A DNA stretch of 64,000 bases, taken from NCBI RefSeq assembly GCF_900187385.1, contig NZ_FYEY01000001.1, positions 6,758,001-6,822,000 of the forward strand, written 5' to 3'. Made by a program: the position numbers and the translations under genes. Position 1 is the stretch's first letter; every line of letters begins with the position of its first letter. Below the pieces are notes generated by a model, which saw only the letters and a program-made list of their open reading frames with translations, had not been told where the DNA came from and searched no databases. This document shows, one piece after another, positions 41,747-51,500 of the stretch. Origin of the DNA: Streptomyces sp. 2114.4. GTDB taxonomy: Bacteria; Actinomycetota; Actinomycetes; Streptomycetales; Streptomycetaceae.

Positions 41747-42259
41747 TTATCCCGGCGTACCGTCAGCCCCGGCCGGCAGCACGCCGTCCTCCAGTTCCGC
41801 CGGGCCGCCGCCGTCCGCGAGGGTTTTCAGGGCGGCGCCGAGGCGCAGGGCCATCCCGCGGTTGACCAGGGTCTGGGCCTCGTCCCAGTGGACCATGCGC
41901 CAGGACAGCAGCTCGTCCTCCTGGACACGGATCGCGGACAGCTGCGCGGCGTCCAGCACGCCGCCGTCGTAGAGGTAGAACACCAGCGGCGGCCGGTCCG
42001 TGCTGCGTACCCAGTCGACGGCGAGCAGCGGGCCCGGCTTGACGTCCAGGCCGATCTCCTCGGCGGTCTCACGGCGGGCCGCCTGCCGGGGCGACTCGCC
42101 GTGGTCCGACTCGACGGTGCCGCCCGGCAGGATCCAGGTGTCGCGGTAGTTGGGCTCCACGAGCAGAATGCGGCCCTCCGCGTCGCGGAAGAGGACGCCC
42201 GCGCCCGCGAGCACGCGGGGCAGACCGGCGAGGTAGGTGGCGTAGTCCATGGTGGTCAC
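41747..42259 (-). CDS. NUDIX hydrolase
   Basis: 170 aa. Nudix box G(x5)E(x7)REUxEE is seen as GGTVESDHGESPRQAARRE-TAEEIG. GTG 42259 or ATG 42250 may be the start. Hydrolyses a nucleoside diphosphate linked to another moiety; substrate not predictable. Same strand as the nucleotidyltransferase, 40 nt upstream of it. Confidence 0.92.
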   Translation of the reverse strand: MTTMDYATYLAGLPRVLAGAGVLFRDAEGRILLVEPNYRDTWILPGGTVESDHGESPRQAARRETAEEIGLDVKPGPLLAVDWVRSTDRPPLVFYLYDGGVLDAAQLSAIRVQEDELLSWRMVHWDEAQTLVNRGMALRLGAALKTLADGGGPAELEDGVLPAGADGTPG

Positions 42260-42431
42260 GGCGCGAGCCTAGACGGAACGGGTCCGGGGCCGGGCCGCTC
42301 CCGGAGATCTTCGCGGCGCACCCCGGGGGCGCTCGGCTGCACCGCGAACCGAAGTGCCCTGGTCGCCGGACCCCTCGCCGGATAAGGTCACAGCGGCGCG
42401 ACTGCCCGTACGAAAAGCAAGGGGAAACACG

Positions 42432-43613
42432 GTGGCGGACGCAGCAAGGACTTCTTCGGCACAGGTGCTGATCGCCGCGGACAAATTCAAGGGCTCGCTC
42501 ACGGCCGTCGAGGTCGCCGAGCATGTCACGGCCGGTCTGCGGCGTGTGATTCCCGGGCTGGACGTGGCGGCCGTGCCGGTCGCGGACGGCGGCGACGGAA
42601 CTGTCGCCGCGGCACTCGCGGCCGGCTTCACCCGCCACGAGGCACGGGTCACCGGCCCGACCGGTGCGCCCGTGACGGCCACCTTCGCGCTGCGCGTGGG
42701 GTCATCCCCAGCGGGCGCCGGGGGAGGCACCGCGGTGGTGGAAATGGCGGAGGCCTCCGGGCTCCAGCACCTCCCTGCGGGTGTCTTCGCGCCTTTGACG
42801 GCGACCACGTACGGCACCGGCGAACTGCTGCGCGCGGCCCTCGACGCGGGCGCGACCTCGATCGTCTTCGGTGTCGGCGGCAGCGCCACGACCGACGGCG
42901 GCGCCGGCATGCTGGCGGCGCTGGGCGCCCGGTTCCTGGATGCGGACGGCGAGCCGGTCGCCCCCGGCGGCGGCCCGCTGCGCGACCTGGCCACGGCCGA
43001 CCTGTCGGGGCTGGACCCCCGGCTGGCGAAGACCGGCATCGTGCTGGCCAGCGACGTCGACAACCCGCTCACGGGCCCCAAGGGCGCCCCGGCGGTCTAC
43101 GGTCCGCAGAAGGGCGCGAGCGAGGAGGACGTGGCCACGCTGGACGCCGCGCTGGCGCACTACGCCGAGGTGCTGGGGCGTGCGGTGGGGCCGAAGGCCG
43201 CGGAAGCCGCGCTGGCACCCGGCGCGGGCGCCGCGGGCGGGATCGGCTACGGCGCGCTGGTCGGCCTGGGCGCGGAGTTCCGGCCCGGGATCGAGGTGAT
43301 GCTCGACGTCCTGGGCTTCGCCCCGGCGCTGGCGAAGGCCACCTTCGTCATCACCGGTGAGGGCTCGCTCGACACCCAGACGCTGCACGGCAAGGCGCCG
43401 GCCGGGGTCGCCGCCGCGGCCCGCGCGGCCGGCGTGGACGTGGTCGCGGTCTGCGGCCGGCTCCAGCTGCCGCAGGAAGCGCTCGGCGCGGCCGGCATCC
43501 GGCGGGCCTACGCCCTGACGGATCTGGAGCCCGACCCGGCCCGCTGTATGGCCGAGGCGGGCCCGTTGCTGGAGCGGGCGGCGGAGCAGCTGGCGCGGGA
43601 CTTCCTGGTCTGA
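42432..43613 (+). CDS. glxK: Glycerate kinase (GlxK/GarK type)
   Basis: 393 aa, GTG 42432 with AAGGGG upstream. IAADKFKGSLTAVEVAEHV, VADGGDGTVAAA, GVGGSATTDGGAGMLAALG and ITGEGSLDTQTLHGKAP are the class-II glycerate kinase motifs. Phosphorylates glycerate to 2-phosphoglycerate. Monocistronic; ends at a bidirectional terminator. Confidence 0.93.
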   Translation: MADAARTSSAQVLIAADKFKGSLTAVEVAEHVTAGLRRVIPGLDVAAVPVADGGDGTVAAALAAGFTRHEARVTGPTGAPVTATFALRVGSSPAGAGGGTAVVEMAEASGLQHLPAGVFAPLTATTYGTGELLRAALDAGATSIVFGVGGSATTDGGAGMLAALGARFLDADGEPVAPGGGPLRDLATADLSGLDPRLAKTGIVLASDVDNPLTGPKGAPAVYGPQKGASEEDVATLDAALAHYAEVLGRAVGPKAAEAALAPGAGAAGGIGYGALVGLGAEFRPGIEVMLDVLGFAPALAKATFVITGEGSLDTQTLHGKAPAGVAAAARAAGVDVVAVCGRLQLPQEALGAAGIRRAYALTDLEPDPARCMAEAGPLLERAAEQLARDFLV

Positions 43614-43641
43614 GGCGCGGCGCGGGCCGCACCCACCACAA

Positions 43642-43685
43642 CGCCGCGGGCCCCGGGCGAAAGAATTCGCTCGGGGCCCGCGGCG
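43642..43685. terminator. Bidirectional terminator between glxK and pssA
   Basis: CGCCGCGGGCCCCG (43642-43655) and its exact complement (43672-43685) form a 14-bp stem, extended by GCGA/TCGC inside the loop. It lies between two convergent genes. Confidence 0.85.
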
Positions 43686-43712
43686 TCGTCCGCTTCGTGC
43701 GTCCGGGTGGTA

Positions 43713-44573
43713 CTAGGGGAGCTGTGCGGCGCGGGACTCGGCCCGCGACTCGCGGCGGTTGTCGCGGAAGGTGTTCACCCTCCGGGCCGTCGCGAACAGC
43801 GGGATCATCGCACCCAGGACCACCTGCAGGGCGCAGCCGGTCTGCAGCAGCAGCTGGCCGCCGGGGGCGTCCAGCGCCCAGGCCGTCAGCATGCCCATGC
43901 TGAGCACGATCCAGCTGAGCATCGCCACCGCGAGCCGCCCCCGCGGCTTGGGGTACTCGACCCGGCTCACCATCAGCCAGGCCACCCCGACGATCGCCAG
44001 CAGCGTCGGCACGAACGGCAGCTCCAGCAGCACGATGGCGACGACGGTCAGGGCGCCGAACGGGCCGGGCATGCCCTGGAACATTCCGTCGCGCATCGGC
44101 ACGCAGGAGAACCGCGCAAGCCGGAGCACCACCGCCAGCAGCACCACGACGGCCGCGACCACGGACACCCGCTGGTTCGCATCGTGGGTGACCATGCCCC
44201 AGGTCACGACGAAGTACGCGGGCGCCAGGCCGAAGCTGATCAGGTCGGAGAGGTTGTCGAGCTCGGCCCCCATCGCCGAGGCCCGCAGCTTGCGCGCCAC
44301 CATCCCGTCGAAGAGGTCGAAGACCGACGCCAGCAGCATGAGGATCACGGCCATCGCCGCGCTGTGCCGGGCCATCCCGCCGTCATCCGTGCCCGTCAGA
44401 TGCGGGATCAGCACGCCGGTGGTGGTGAAGTACACGGCCATGAAGCCGCAGATGGCGTTGCCGAGGGTGAGGGTGTCCGCTATCGACAGCCGCGTGGACA
44501 GCGGCATGTCGTCCTCGTCCTCGTCGGCCTCGGGCACCCAGCCCGCCTGCGTCTCCGGATCAATCACGGTCAA
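43713..44573 (-). CDS. pssA: CDP-diacylglycerol--serine O-phosphatidyltransferase
   Basis: 286 aa multi-pass membrane enzyme. The CDP-alcohol phosphotransferase motif DG-x2-AR-x8-G-x3-D-x3-D is seen as DGMVARKLRASAMGAELD-NLSD. Makes phosphatidylserine, the substrate of Psd coded just upstream. Overlaps psd by 14 nt. Confidence 0.93.
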   Translation of the reverse strand: MTVIDPETQAGWVPEADEDEDDMPLSTRLSIADTLTLGNAICGFMAVYFTTTGVLIPHLTGTDDGGMARHSAAMAVILMLLASVFDLFDGMVARKLRASAMGAELDNLSDLISFGLAPAYFVVTWGMVTHDANQRVSVVAAVVVLLAVVLRLARFSCVPMRDGMFQGMPGPFGALTVVAIVLLELPFVPTLLAIVGVAWLMVSRVEYPKPRGRLAVAMLSWIVLSMGMLTAWALDAPGGQLLLQTGCALQVVLGAMIPLFATARRVNTFRDNRRESRAESRAAQLP

Positions 44574-45207
44574 GACGAGTCACCCCCGCGGTGGTCGCCT
44601 GGCCGACCTCGACCGCCGCCTCCACGCCCTCCGGGAGGTAGACGTCGACGCGCGAGCCGAAGCGGATCAGTCCGATCCGCTCACCCTGCTCGACCTTGGT
44701 GCCCTGGGGCACGTAAGGAACGATGCGGCGGGCCACCGCGCCGGCGATCTGCACCATCTCGATGTCGCCGAGCTCGGTGTCGAAGTGCCAGACGACCCGC
44801 TCGTTGTTCTCGCTCTCCTTGTTGAACGCCGGGACGAACCCGCCGGGGATGTGCTCCACGGACGTCACCGTGCCGGCCAGGGGCGCACGGTTGACGTGGA
44901 CGTTCAGCGGGCTCATGAAGATCGCGACGCGGGTGCGCCCGTCCTTCCACGGCATGATGCTCTGCACCACGCCGTCAGCCGGAGAGATGACACGGCCCTG
45001 AGCGATCTCCCGCTCGGGGTCGCGGAAAAACCACAGCATGCCCGCCGCCAGTGCGGTGGTGGGCACGGCAACGGCGGCCCAGCGACCCGACCGGCGGGAC
45101 CGGGCGAGGCTGACCGCTGCCGTGGCAACGGTCGGCAGGAGCCACGGCGACGCTCCGCGCGCGAGGCGGACGCTACCGCGTTGTGCAGAGGATTGGCTGT
45201 GGGGCAT
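44560..45207 (-). CDS. psd: Phosphatidylserine decarboxylase (short, actinobacterial/archaeal type)
   Basis: 215 aa. Pyruvoyl enzyme; the self-cleavage Gly-Ser lies in IRFGSRVDVYLP (~res 186). One or two N-terminal membrane helices, and the EIAQGRVISPADGVVQSI and NVHVNRAPLAGTV motifs. Converts phosphatidylserine to phosphatidylethanolamine. First gene of psd-pssA; 170 bp separate it from the acyl-CoA dehydrogenase stop. Confidence 0.92.
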   Translation of the reverse strand: MPHSQSSAQRGSVRLARGASPWLLPTVATAAVSLARSRRSGRWAAVAVPTTALAAGMLWFFRDPEREIAQGRVISPADGVVQSIMPWKDGRTRVAIFMSPLNVHVNRAPLAGTVTSVEHIPGGFVPAFNKESENNERVVWHFDTELGDIEMVQIAGAVARRIVPYVPQGTKVEQGERIGLIRFGSRVDVYLPEGVEAAVEVGQATTAGVTRLDRD

Positions 45208-45377
45208 GGATGACCTTCGTAGCGGAGGATGCCGCGTATGGATACGGGGGACGGCGGCTTTCCGGGGATGCTATCGGTTACGAGCGGCAACTGGCCAAGA
45301 GCCAGAGCCAATCCGTGGCCGAAGAACGATGACGGGGTGTGATCTTCGTCTAGGACAAAGTGCCCCAAACGGGATGT

Positions 45378-46583
45378 TCACCCCTGGATCCGGTACTCCT
45401 CCAGTAGCCGTCGCCCAATGATCATTTTCTGGATCTCGGCGGTTCCTTCGCCGATCAGGAGCATCGGGGCCTCGCGGTAGAGCCGCTCGATCTCGTACTC
45501 CTTGGAGAAGCCGTAACCGCCGTGGATGCGGAAAGCGTCTTCCACTACCTCCTTGCAGTACTCGGAGGCCAGGTACTTCGCCATGCCCGCTTCGAGGTCG
45601 TTTCGCTGGCCCGAGTCCTTTTTGCGAGCGGCATTAACCATCATCGCATGCGCGGCTTCGACCTTTGTCGCCATTTCCGCCAGTTTGAACTGGATGGCCT
45701 GGTGCTGCGCGATCGGCTTGCCGAAGGTGTGCCGCTGCTGGGCGTACGAAACACCCAGCTCGAAGGCGCGCTGGGCGACACCGCAGCCGCGGGCGGCTAC
45801 ATTGACCCGGCCGACCTCGACGCCGTCCATCATGTGATAGAAGCCACGTCCGGTCTCGCCGCCGAGCACCCGATCGGCCGGGATCCGCAGCCCGTCCATG
45901 ATCAGCTCGGTGGTGTCGACGCCCTTGTAGCCCATCTTGTCGATCTTGCCGGGAATGGTCAGGCCGGGACGCACCTCGCCGAAGCCGGCCTCCTTCTCGA
46001 CGAGGAAGGTCGTCATCGACTTGTGCGGGGCGGTGCCCTCCGGATGGCCCTCGTCCGTCCGGCACAGCACCGCGACGAGCGTCGACGAACCACCGTTGGT
46101 GAGCCACATCTTCTGCCCGTTGAGGACGTATTCGTCGCCCTCCCGCACGCCCTTGGACGAGATCGCCGAGACGTCCGAGCCCAGCGCCGGTTCCGACATC
46201 GAGAAGGCGCCGCGGATTTCACCGGCCGCCATCTTCGGCAGGAAGTAGTCCTTCTGCTCCTGCGTGCCGTGCTGCTTGAGCATGTACGCCACGATGAAGT
46301 GGGTGTTGATGATGCCCGAGACGCTCATCCAGCCGCGGGCGATCTCCTCGACGGTCAGCGCGTAGGTGAGCAGGGACTCGCCCAGGCCGCCGTACTCCTC
46401 GGGAATCATCAGGCCGAACACGCCGAGTTCCTTCAGGCCCTCGACGATCTGCGACGGGTACTCGTCGCGGTGCTCCAGTTCCGTGGCGACCGGCAGGATC
46501 TCCTTGTCCACGAAGTCGCGGACGGTGGAGAGGATTTCCCGCTGGATGTCGGTCAAGCCCTCGGTCTGCGCGAGACGGGTCAT
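45378..46583 (-). CDS. mcd: Acyl-CoA dehydrogenase of the ethylmalonyl-CoA pathway (methylsuccinyl-CoA dehydrogenase candidate)
   Basis: 401 aa. Acyl-CoA dehydrogenase signatures: AFSMSEPALGSDVSAI, KMWLTNGGSS, QRHTFGKPIAQHQAIQFKLAEM and HGGYGFSKEYEIERLYREA. Shorter than the ~550-aa Mcd of alphaproteobacteria, but its place behind ccr-meaA-mcl-maoC argues that it oxidises methylsuccinyl-CoA to mesaconyl-CoA. Its ATG starts 2 nt after the MaoC stop. Confidence 0.85.
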   Translation of the reverse strand: MTRLAQTEGLTDIQREILSTVRDFVDKEILPVATELEHRDEYPSQIVEGLKELGVFGLMIPEEYGGLGESLLTYALTVEEIARGWMSVSGIINTHFIVAYMLKQHGTQEQKDYFLPKMAAGEIRGAFSMSEPALGSDVSAISSKGVREGDEYVLNGQKMWLTNGGSSTLVAVLCRTDEGHPEGTAPHKSMTTFLVEKEAGFGEVRPGLTIPGKIDKMGYKGVDTTELIMDGLRIPADRVLGGETGRGFYHMMDGVEVGRVNVAARGCGVAQRAFELGVSYAQQRHTFGKPIAQHQAIQFKLAEMATKVEAAHAMMVNAARKKDSGQRNDLEAGMAKYLASEYCKEVVEDAFRIHGGYGFSKEYEIERLYREAPMLLIGEGTAEIQKMIIGRRLLEEYRIQG

Positions 46584-46585
46584 GG

Positions 46586-47110
46586 CTACTTCTCCTTCTT
46601 GGCCAAAGGGGCCTGCAGCTCCGGGCGGCCGGGCTGCTCGCCGCCGCGCTCCTTGATGTAGGTGGCCGTGGGGACCATGACCTTGCGCCGGAAGACGCAG
46701 ACCAGGGTGCCGTCCTGCTTGTAGCCCTTGGTCTCGACGTACACGATGCCGCGGTCCGTCTTGGAACGCGAGGGCGTCTTGTCCAGCACGGTGGTCTCGC
46801 CGTAGATCGTGTCGCCGTGGAAGGTCGGCGCCACATGCTTCAGCGACTCGATCTCCAGGTTGGCGATGGCCTTTCCGGAGACGTCGGGCACCGACATGCC
46901 CAGCAGCAGCGAGTAGATGTAGTTGCCGACGACGACGTTCTTGCCGAAATCGGTGGTCTGCTCCGCGTAGTTGCTGTCCATGTGCAGCGGGTGGTGGTTC
47001 ATCGTGAGCAGACAGAAGAGATGGTCGTCGTACTCGGTGACCGTCTTTCCCGGCCAGTGCTTGTACACATCGCCGACGGTGAACTCTTCATAGGTACGGC
47101 CGAACTGCAT
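46586..47110 (-). CDS. mch: MaoC-family hydratase (mesaconyl-CoA hydratase)
   Basis: 174 aa single hot-dog domain from ATG 47110. YDDHLFCLLTMNHHPLHMD carries the Asp/His of the MaoC active site. Expected to hydrate mesaconyl-CoA to beta-methylmalyl-CoA. Begins 5 nt after the mcl stop. Confidence 0.85.
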   Translation of the reverse strand: MQFGRTYEEFTVGDVYKHWPGKTVTEYDDHLFCLLTMNHHPLHMDSNYAEQTTDFGKNVVVGNYIYSLLLGMSVPDVSGKAIANLEIESLKHVAPTFHGDTIYGETTVLDKTPSRSKTDRGIVYVETKGYKQDGTLVCVFRRKVMVPTATYIKERGGEQPGRPELQAPLAKKEK

Positions 47111-47115
47111 GGTGC

Positions 47116-48090
47116 TTATGCCTCCGGGGCCTCGAACTTGGATGTGCGGGTCATGCCGGCGGCCCGGCCCTTGCCGGCGACGACCAGCGCCATCTTCCGG
47201 CTCGCCTCGTCGATCATCTCGTCGCCGAGCATCGCGGAACCCTTGGCGCCGCCTGCCTCCGAGGTGTGCCACTCGTAGGCGTCCAGGATCAGCTCGGCGT
47301 GGTCGTAGTCCTCCTGGGAGGGGGAGAACACCTCGTTGGCGGCCTCGACCTGACCGGGGTGCAGCACCCACTTGCCGTCGAAGCCGAGGGCGGCGGCGCG
47401 GCCGGCGACCTCACGGTAACCGTCAACGTTCTTGATCTGAAGGTACGGACCATCGATCGCCTGCAGATCGTAGGTGCGGGCCGCCATCAGAATGCGCATC
47501 AGAATGTAGTGATAGGCATCCGCTCCATAGCCGGGCGGCTGCTCGCCGACCACCAGGGACTTCATGTTGATGGACGCCATGAAGTCGGCCGGGCCGAAGA
47601 TGATGGTCTCCAGGCGCGGTGAGGCGCCGGCGATCGCGTCGACGTTCACCAGGCCCTTGGCGTTCTCGATCTGCGCCTCGATGCCGATCCGGCCGACGTC
47701 GAAGCCCATGGTCTTCTCGATCTGCGTCAGCAGCAGGTCCAGCGCCACGACCTGCTGGGCGTCCTGGACCTTCGGCAGCATGATGCAGTCGAGGTTCTGC
47801 CCCGCGCCCTCGACGACCGTGATGACGTCCCGGTACGTCCAGTGCGTCGTCCAGTCGTTGACCCGTACGACCCGGGTCTTGCCCGTCCAGTCGCCCTGGT
47901 TCAGCGCCTCGACGATGTGGTGGCGGGCGCCCTCCTTGGCGAGCGGTGCGCAGGCGTCCTCCAGGTCCAGGAAGACCTGGTCGGCAGGGAGACCCTGGGC
48001 CTTCTCCAGAAAGCGCGGGTTGCTGCCGGGGACCGCCAGACAGGAGCGGCGCGGGCGCAGCCGGGACACCGGCGGTGCGGCCTGGGTCAT
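47116..48090 (-). CDS. mcl: HpcH/HpaI-family CoA lyase (L-malyl/beta-methylmalyl-CoA lyase)
   Basis: 324 aa from ATG 48090, which overlaps the meaA stop (ATGA). CitE-like TIM barrel: SCLAVPGSNPRFLEKAQ, VFLDLEDACAPLAKEGAR (metal-binding Glu/Asp), IMLPKVQ, IEAQIENAKGLVN and FGPADFMAS. Cleaves beta-methylmalyl-CoA to glyoxylate and propionyl-CoA. Confidence 0.9.
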   Translation of the reverse strand: MTQAAPPVSRLRPRRSCLAVPGSNPRFLEKAQGLPADQVFLDLEDACAPLAKEGARHHIVEALNQGDWTGKTRVVRVNDWTTHWTYRDVITVVEGAGQNLDCIMLPKVQDAQQVVALDLLLTQIEKTMGFDVGRIGIEAQIENAKGLVNVDAIAGASPRLETIIFGPADFMASINMKSLVVGEQPPGYGADAYHYILMRILMAARTYDLQAIDGPYLQIKNVDGYREVAGRAAALGFDGKWVLHPGQVEAANEVFSPSQEDYDHAELILDAYEWHTSEAGGAKGSAMLGDEMIDEASRKMALVVAGKGRAAGMTRTSKFEAPEA

Positions 48091-50123
48091 GCGGGGACCT
48101 CCAGGGGGTCGAGCTGGTTCGCTTTCCGGATCTCGTCGACGATACGGCCGATGATCTCCGTAATACCGAAGTCCTTGGGGGTGAACACGGCCGCCACTCC
48201 GGCTTCCCGGAGCGCTGCCGCATCGGCGGAGGGAATGATGCCGCCGACGATGACCGGTATGGGAGGGCCGCCAGGCCCGGGAGTGGTGTCCACGCCGGTG
48301 CGCCGCAGCCGGGCCAGGACGTCCGGGACCAGCTCGGCGTGCGAGCCGGACAGGATCGACAGCCCGACGCAGTGCACGTCCTCGGCGACCGCGGCCGAGA
48401 CGATCTGTTCCGGGGTCAGCCGGATGCCCTGATAGATCACCTCGAAGCCGGCGTCCCGCGCCCGTACGGCGATCTGCTCGGCGCCGTTGCTGTGGCCGTC
48501 CAGGCCGGGCTTGCCGACCAGCAGCCGCAGCTTTCCGCTGCCGAGTTCGGCGGCGGTCTTGGCGACCTTCTCGCGGACCGCGGCGAGCGGGCTGCCCTCC
48601 TCGGCGGCGACCGCCAGGGGAGCGCTGGAGACGCCCGTGGGGGCCCGGAACTCGCCGAAGACGTCCCGCAGCGCCCAGGCCCACTCGCCGGTCGTCACAC
48701 CGGCGCGGGCGCACTCCAGGGTGGCCGCGAAGAGGTTGCCGTCACCGGCCGCGGTCTTCTTCAGGACAGACAGCGACTCCTGGGCGCGCGTCTCGTCGCG
48801 GTTGTCCCGCCAGTCGTGCAGCGCCTGGACGACGCGTGCCTCGTTGGCCGGGTCGACGGTCATGATGGCGGTGTCGAGGTCCGCGGTGAGCGGGTTGGGC
48901 TCGGTGCCCTCGAAGCAGTTGACGCCGACGATCTTCTCCTCGCCGGCCTCGATCCGGGCCCGCCGCTCGGCGTGCGCGGTGACCAGCTGCGACTTGAGGT
49001 AGCCGGACTCCACCGCGGCCATCGCGCCGCCCATCTCCTGGATCCGCTCGATCTCCGCCAAGCACTCCTCGACCAGGGCGTCCACCTTGGCCTCGATGAC
49101 GTGCGAGCCGGCGAAGATGTCCTCGTATTCGAGGAGGTCGCTCTCGTGGGCGAGGACCTGCTGGATGCGCAGCGACCACTGCTGGTCCCAGGGCCGCGGC
49201 AGCCCCAGGGCCTCGTTCCAGGCCGGGAGCTGGACGGCGCGGGCGCGAGCGTCCTTGGAGAGCGTGACGGCCAGCATCTCCAGGACGATCCGCTGGACGT
49301 TGTTCTCCGGCTGCGCCTCGGTCAGGCCGAGCGAGTTGACCTGGACGCCGTAGCGGAACCGGCGCTGCTTCTCGTTCTCGATGCCGTAGCGCTCGCGGGT
49401 GATCTTGTCCCAGATGCGGCCGAAGGCGCGCATCTTGCACATCTCCTCGACGAAGCGGACGCCGGCGTTCACGAAGAACGAGATACGGGCCACGACATCG
49501 CCGAACTTCTCCGGCGGTACCTGCCCGGAGTCCCGCACCGCGTCCAGCACCGCGATCGCGGTGGACATCGCGTACGCGATCTCCTGGACCGGCGTGGCTC
49601 CCGCCTCCTGCAGGTGGTAGCTGCAGATGTTGATCGGGTTCCACTTGGGGATGTGCGCCACCGTGTACGTGATCATGTCGGTGGTCAGCCGGAGCGAGGG
49701 TCCCGGCGGGAAGACGTGCGTCCCGCGCGAGAGGTACTCCTTGACGATGTCGTTCTGCGTCGTCCCCGACAGCTTGGAGATGTCGGCGCCCTGCTCCTCG
49801 GCGACCACCTCGTACAGCGCCAGCAGCCACATGGCCGTCGCGTTGATGGTCATCGAGGTGTTCATCTGGTCCAGGGGTATGTCCTGGAACAGCCGTCGCA
49901 TGTCGCCGAGGTGGGACACCGGGACCCCGACCCGGCCGACCTCGCCGCGGGCGAGGATGTGGTCGGGGTCGTAACCGGTCTGCGTCGGGAGGTCGAACGC
50001 GACCGACAGACCCGTCTGGCCCTTGGCGAGATTACGCCGGTACAGCTCGTTGGACGCCTCGGCGGTGGAGTGGCCGGCGTAGGTCCGCATCAGCCACGGA
50101 CGATCCTTCTGACGCTCAGTCAT
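48087..50123 (-). CDS. meaA: Ethylmalonyl-CoA mutase (MeaA), coenzyme-B12 dependent
   Basis: 678 aa, single chain. Mutase barrel with RTYAGHSTAEASNELYRRN, FDLPTQTGYDPDH and NICSYHLQEAGATPVQEIA; the C-terminal B12 domain has GLDGHSNG (the Asp-x-His ligand), LSILSGSH and GGIIPSADA. Rearranges ethylmalonyl-CoA to methylsuccinyl-CoA. Starts 39 nt after the ccr stop. Confidence 0.95.
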   Translation of the reverse strand: MTERQKDRPWLMRTYAGHSTAEASNELYRRNLAKGQTGLSVAFDLPTQTGYDPDHILARGEVGRVGVPVSHLGDMRRLFQDIPLDQMNTSMTINATAMWLLALYEVVAEEQGADISKLSGTTQNDIVKEYLSRGTHVFPPGPSLRLTTDMITYTVAHIPKWNPINICSYHLQEAGATPVQEIAYAMSTAIAVLDAVRDSGQVPPEKFGDVVARISFFVNAGVRFVEEMCKMRAFGRIWDKITRERYGIENEKQRRFRYGVQVNSLGLTEAQPENNVQRIVLEMLAVTLSKDARARAVQLPAWNEALGLPRPWDQQWSLRIQQVLAHESDLLEYEDIFAGSHVIEAKVDALVEECLAEIERIQEMGGAMAAVESGYLKSQLVTAHAERRARIEAGEEKIVGVNCFEGTEPNPLTADLDTAIMTVDPANEARVVQALHDWRDNRDETRAQESLSVLKKTAAGDGNLFAATLECARAGVTTGEWAWALRDVFGEFRAPTGVSSAPLAVAAEEGSPLAAVREKVAKTAAELGSGKLRLLVGKPGLDGHSNGAEQIAVRARDAGFEVIYQGIRLTPEQIVSAAVAEDVHCVGLSILSGSHAELVPDVLARLRRTGVDTTPGPGGPPIPVIVGGIIPSADAAALREAGVAAVFTPKDFGITEIIGRIVDEIRKANQLDPLEVPA

Positions 50124-50162
50124 ATCAGGCCCGTATCTTCGTGGTCCGGAGTCCGAGTTGCC

Positions 50163-51500
50163 TCAGACGTTCCGGAACCGGTTGATGGCGTCGAGGTGCT
50201 TGGCGCGCATTTCTTCGTCACGCACGCCCATCCCCTCCTCGGGGGCCAGTGCCAGCACGCCGACCTTGCCCTGGTGGAGGTTGCGGTGCACGTCGTACGC
50301 CGCCTGTCCGGTCTCCTCGAGGCTGTACGTCTTCGACAGCGTCGGGTGGATCTTGCCCTTGGCGATCAGGCGGTTGGCCTCCCACGCCTCGCGGTAGTTG
50401 GCGAAGTGCGAGCCGATGATCCGCTTCAGCGACATCCACAGGTAGCGGTTGTCGTACTCGTGCATGTAGCCCGAGGTCGAGGCGCAGGTGGTGATGGTGC
50501 CGCCCTTGCGGGTGACGTAGATGCTCGCGCCGAAGGTCTCGCGGCCGGGGTGCTCGAAGACGATGTCGATGTCCTCGCCGCCGGTGAGTTCGCGGATGCG
50601 CTTGCCGAAGCGCTTCCACTCCTTGGGGTCCTGGGTCTGCTCGTCCTTCCAGAACTTGTAGCCCTCGGCGTTGCGGTCGATGATCGCCTCGGCGCCCATC
50701 TTCCGGCAGATCTCCGCCTTCTGGTCGGAGGAGACCACGCAGATCGGGTTGGCGCCGCCGGCCAGCGCGAACTGGGTGGCGTAGCTGCCGAGTCCGCCGC
50801 TGGCGCCCCAGATCAGGACGTTGTCGCCCTGCTTCATCGCCGCGCCGTTCTTCGAGACGAGCTGGCGGTAGGCGGTCGAGTTGACCAGGCCGGGCGACGC
50901 CGCCTCCTCCCAGCTCAGGTGCTTCGGCTTGGGCATCAGCTGGTTGGACTTGACCAGCGCGATCTCGGCCAGGCCGCCGAAGTTGGTCTCGAAGCCCCAG
51001 ATCCGCTGCTCGGGGTCGAGCATGGTGTCGTTGTGGCCGTCGGAGGACTCCAGCTCGACGGACAGGCAGTGCGCGACGACCTCGTCGCCGGGGCCCCAGG
51101 AGTTGACGCCCGGCCCGGTGCGCAGGACCACGCCCGCGAGGTCGGAGCCGATGACGTGGTACGGCAGGTCGTGCCGCTTGGTGAGCGGGGAGAGCTTGCC
51201 GTAGCGCTCCAGGAACCCGAACGTCGACATCGGCTCGAAGATCGAGGTCCAGACGGAGTTGTAGTTCACGGAGGAGGCCATCACGGCCACCAGCGCCTCG
51301 CCCGGGCCCAGCTCGGGCACCGGCACGTCGTCGACGTGCAGCGACTTGCGGGGGTCCTTCTCCTTGGTCTCCAGGCCGGTGAACATATCGGCCTCGTCCT
51401 TGTGCACGGTCACCGCGCGGTAGGACTCGGGGATGGTCAGGCCGGCGAAGTCGGCGCTGGTGGTGTCAGGCGCGAGGATTGCGTCCAGGATTTCGTTCAC
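50163..51500 (-). CDS. ccr: Crotonyl-CoA carboxylase/reductase
   Basis: 445 aa MDR-fold enzyme. Characteristic N-terminus NEILDAILAPDTTSADFAGL, SVNYNSVWTSIFEP, AHCLSVELESSDGHNDTML, NADPH-binding IWGASGGLGSYATQFALAGG and FEHPGRETFGASIYV. Reductively carboxylates crotonyl-CoA to ethylmalonyl-CoA, also a polyketide extender unit. First gene of the five-gene ethylmalonyl-CoA operon. Confidence 0.96.
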   Translation of the reverse strand: MNEILDAILAPDTTSADFAGLTIPESYRAVTVHKDEADMFTGLETKEKDPRKSLHVDDVPVPELGPGEALVAVMASSVNYNSVWTSIFEPMSTFGFLERYGKLSPLTKRHDLPYHVIGSDLAGVVLRTGPGVNSWGPGDEVVAHCLSVELESSDGHNDTMLDPEQRIWGFETNFGGLAEIALVKSNQLMPKPKHLSWEEAASPGLVNSTAYRQLVSKNGAAMKQGDNVLIWGASGGLGSYATQFALAGGANPICVVSSDQKAEICRKMGAEAIIDRNAEGYKFWKDEQTQDPKEWKRFGKRIRELTGGEDIDIVFEHPGRETFGASIYVTRKGGTITTCASTSGYMHEYDNRYLWMSLKRIIGSHFANYREAWEANRLIAKGKIHPTLSKTYSLEETGQAAYDVHRNLHQGKVGVLALAPEEGMGVRDEEMRAKHLDAINRFRNV

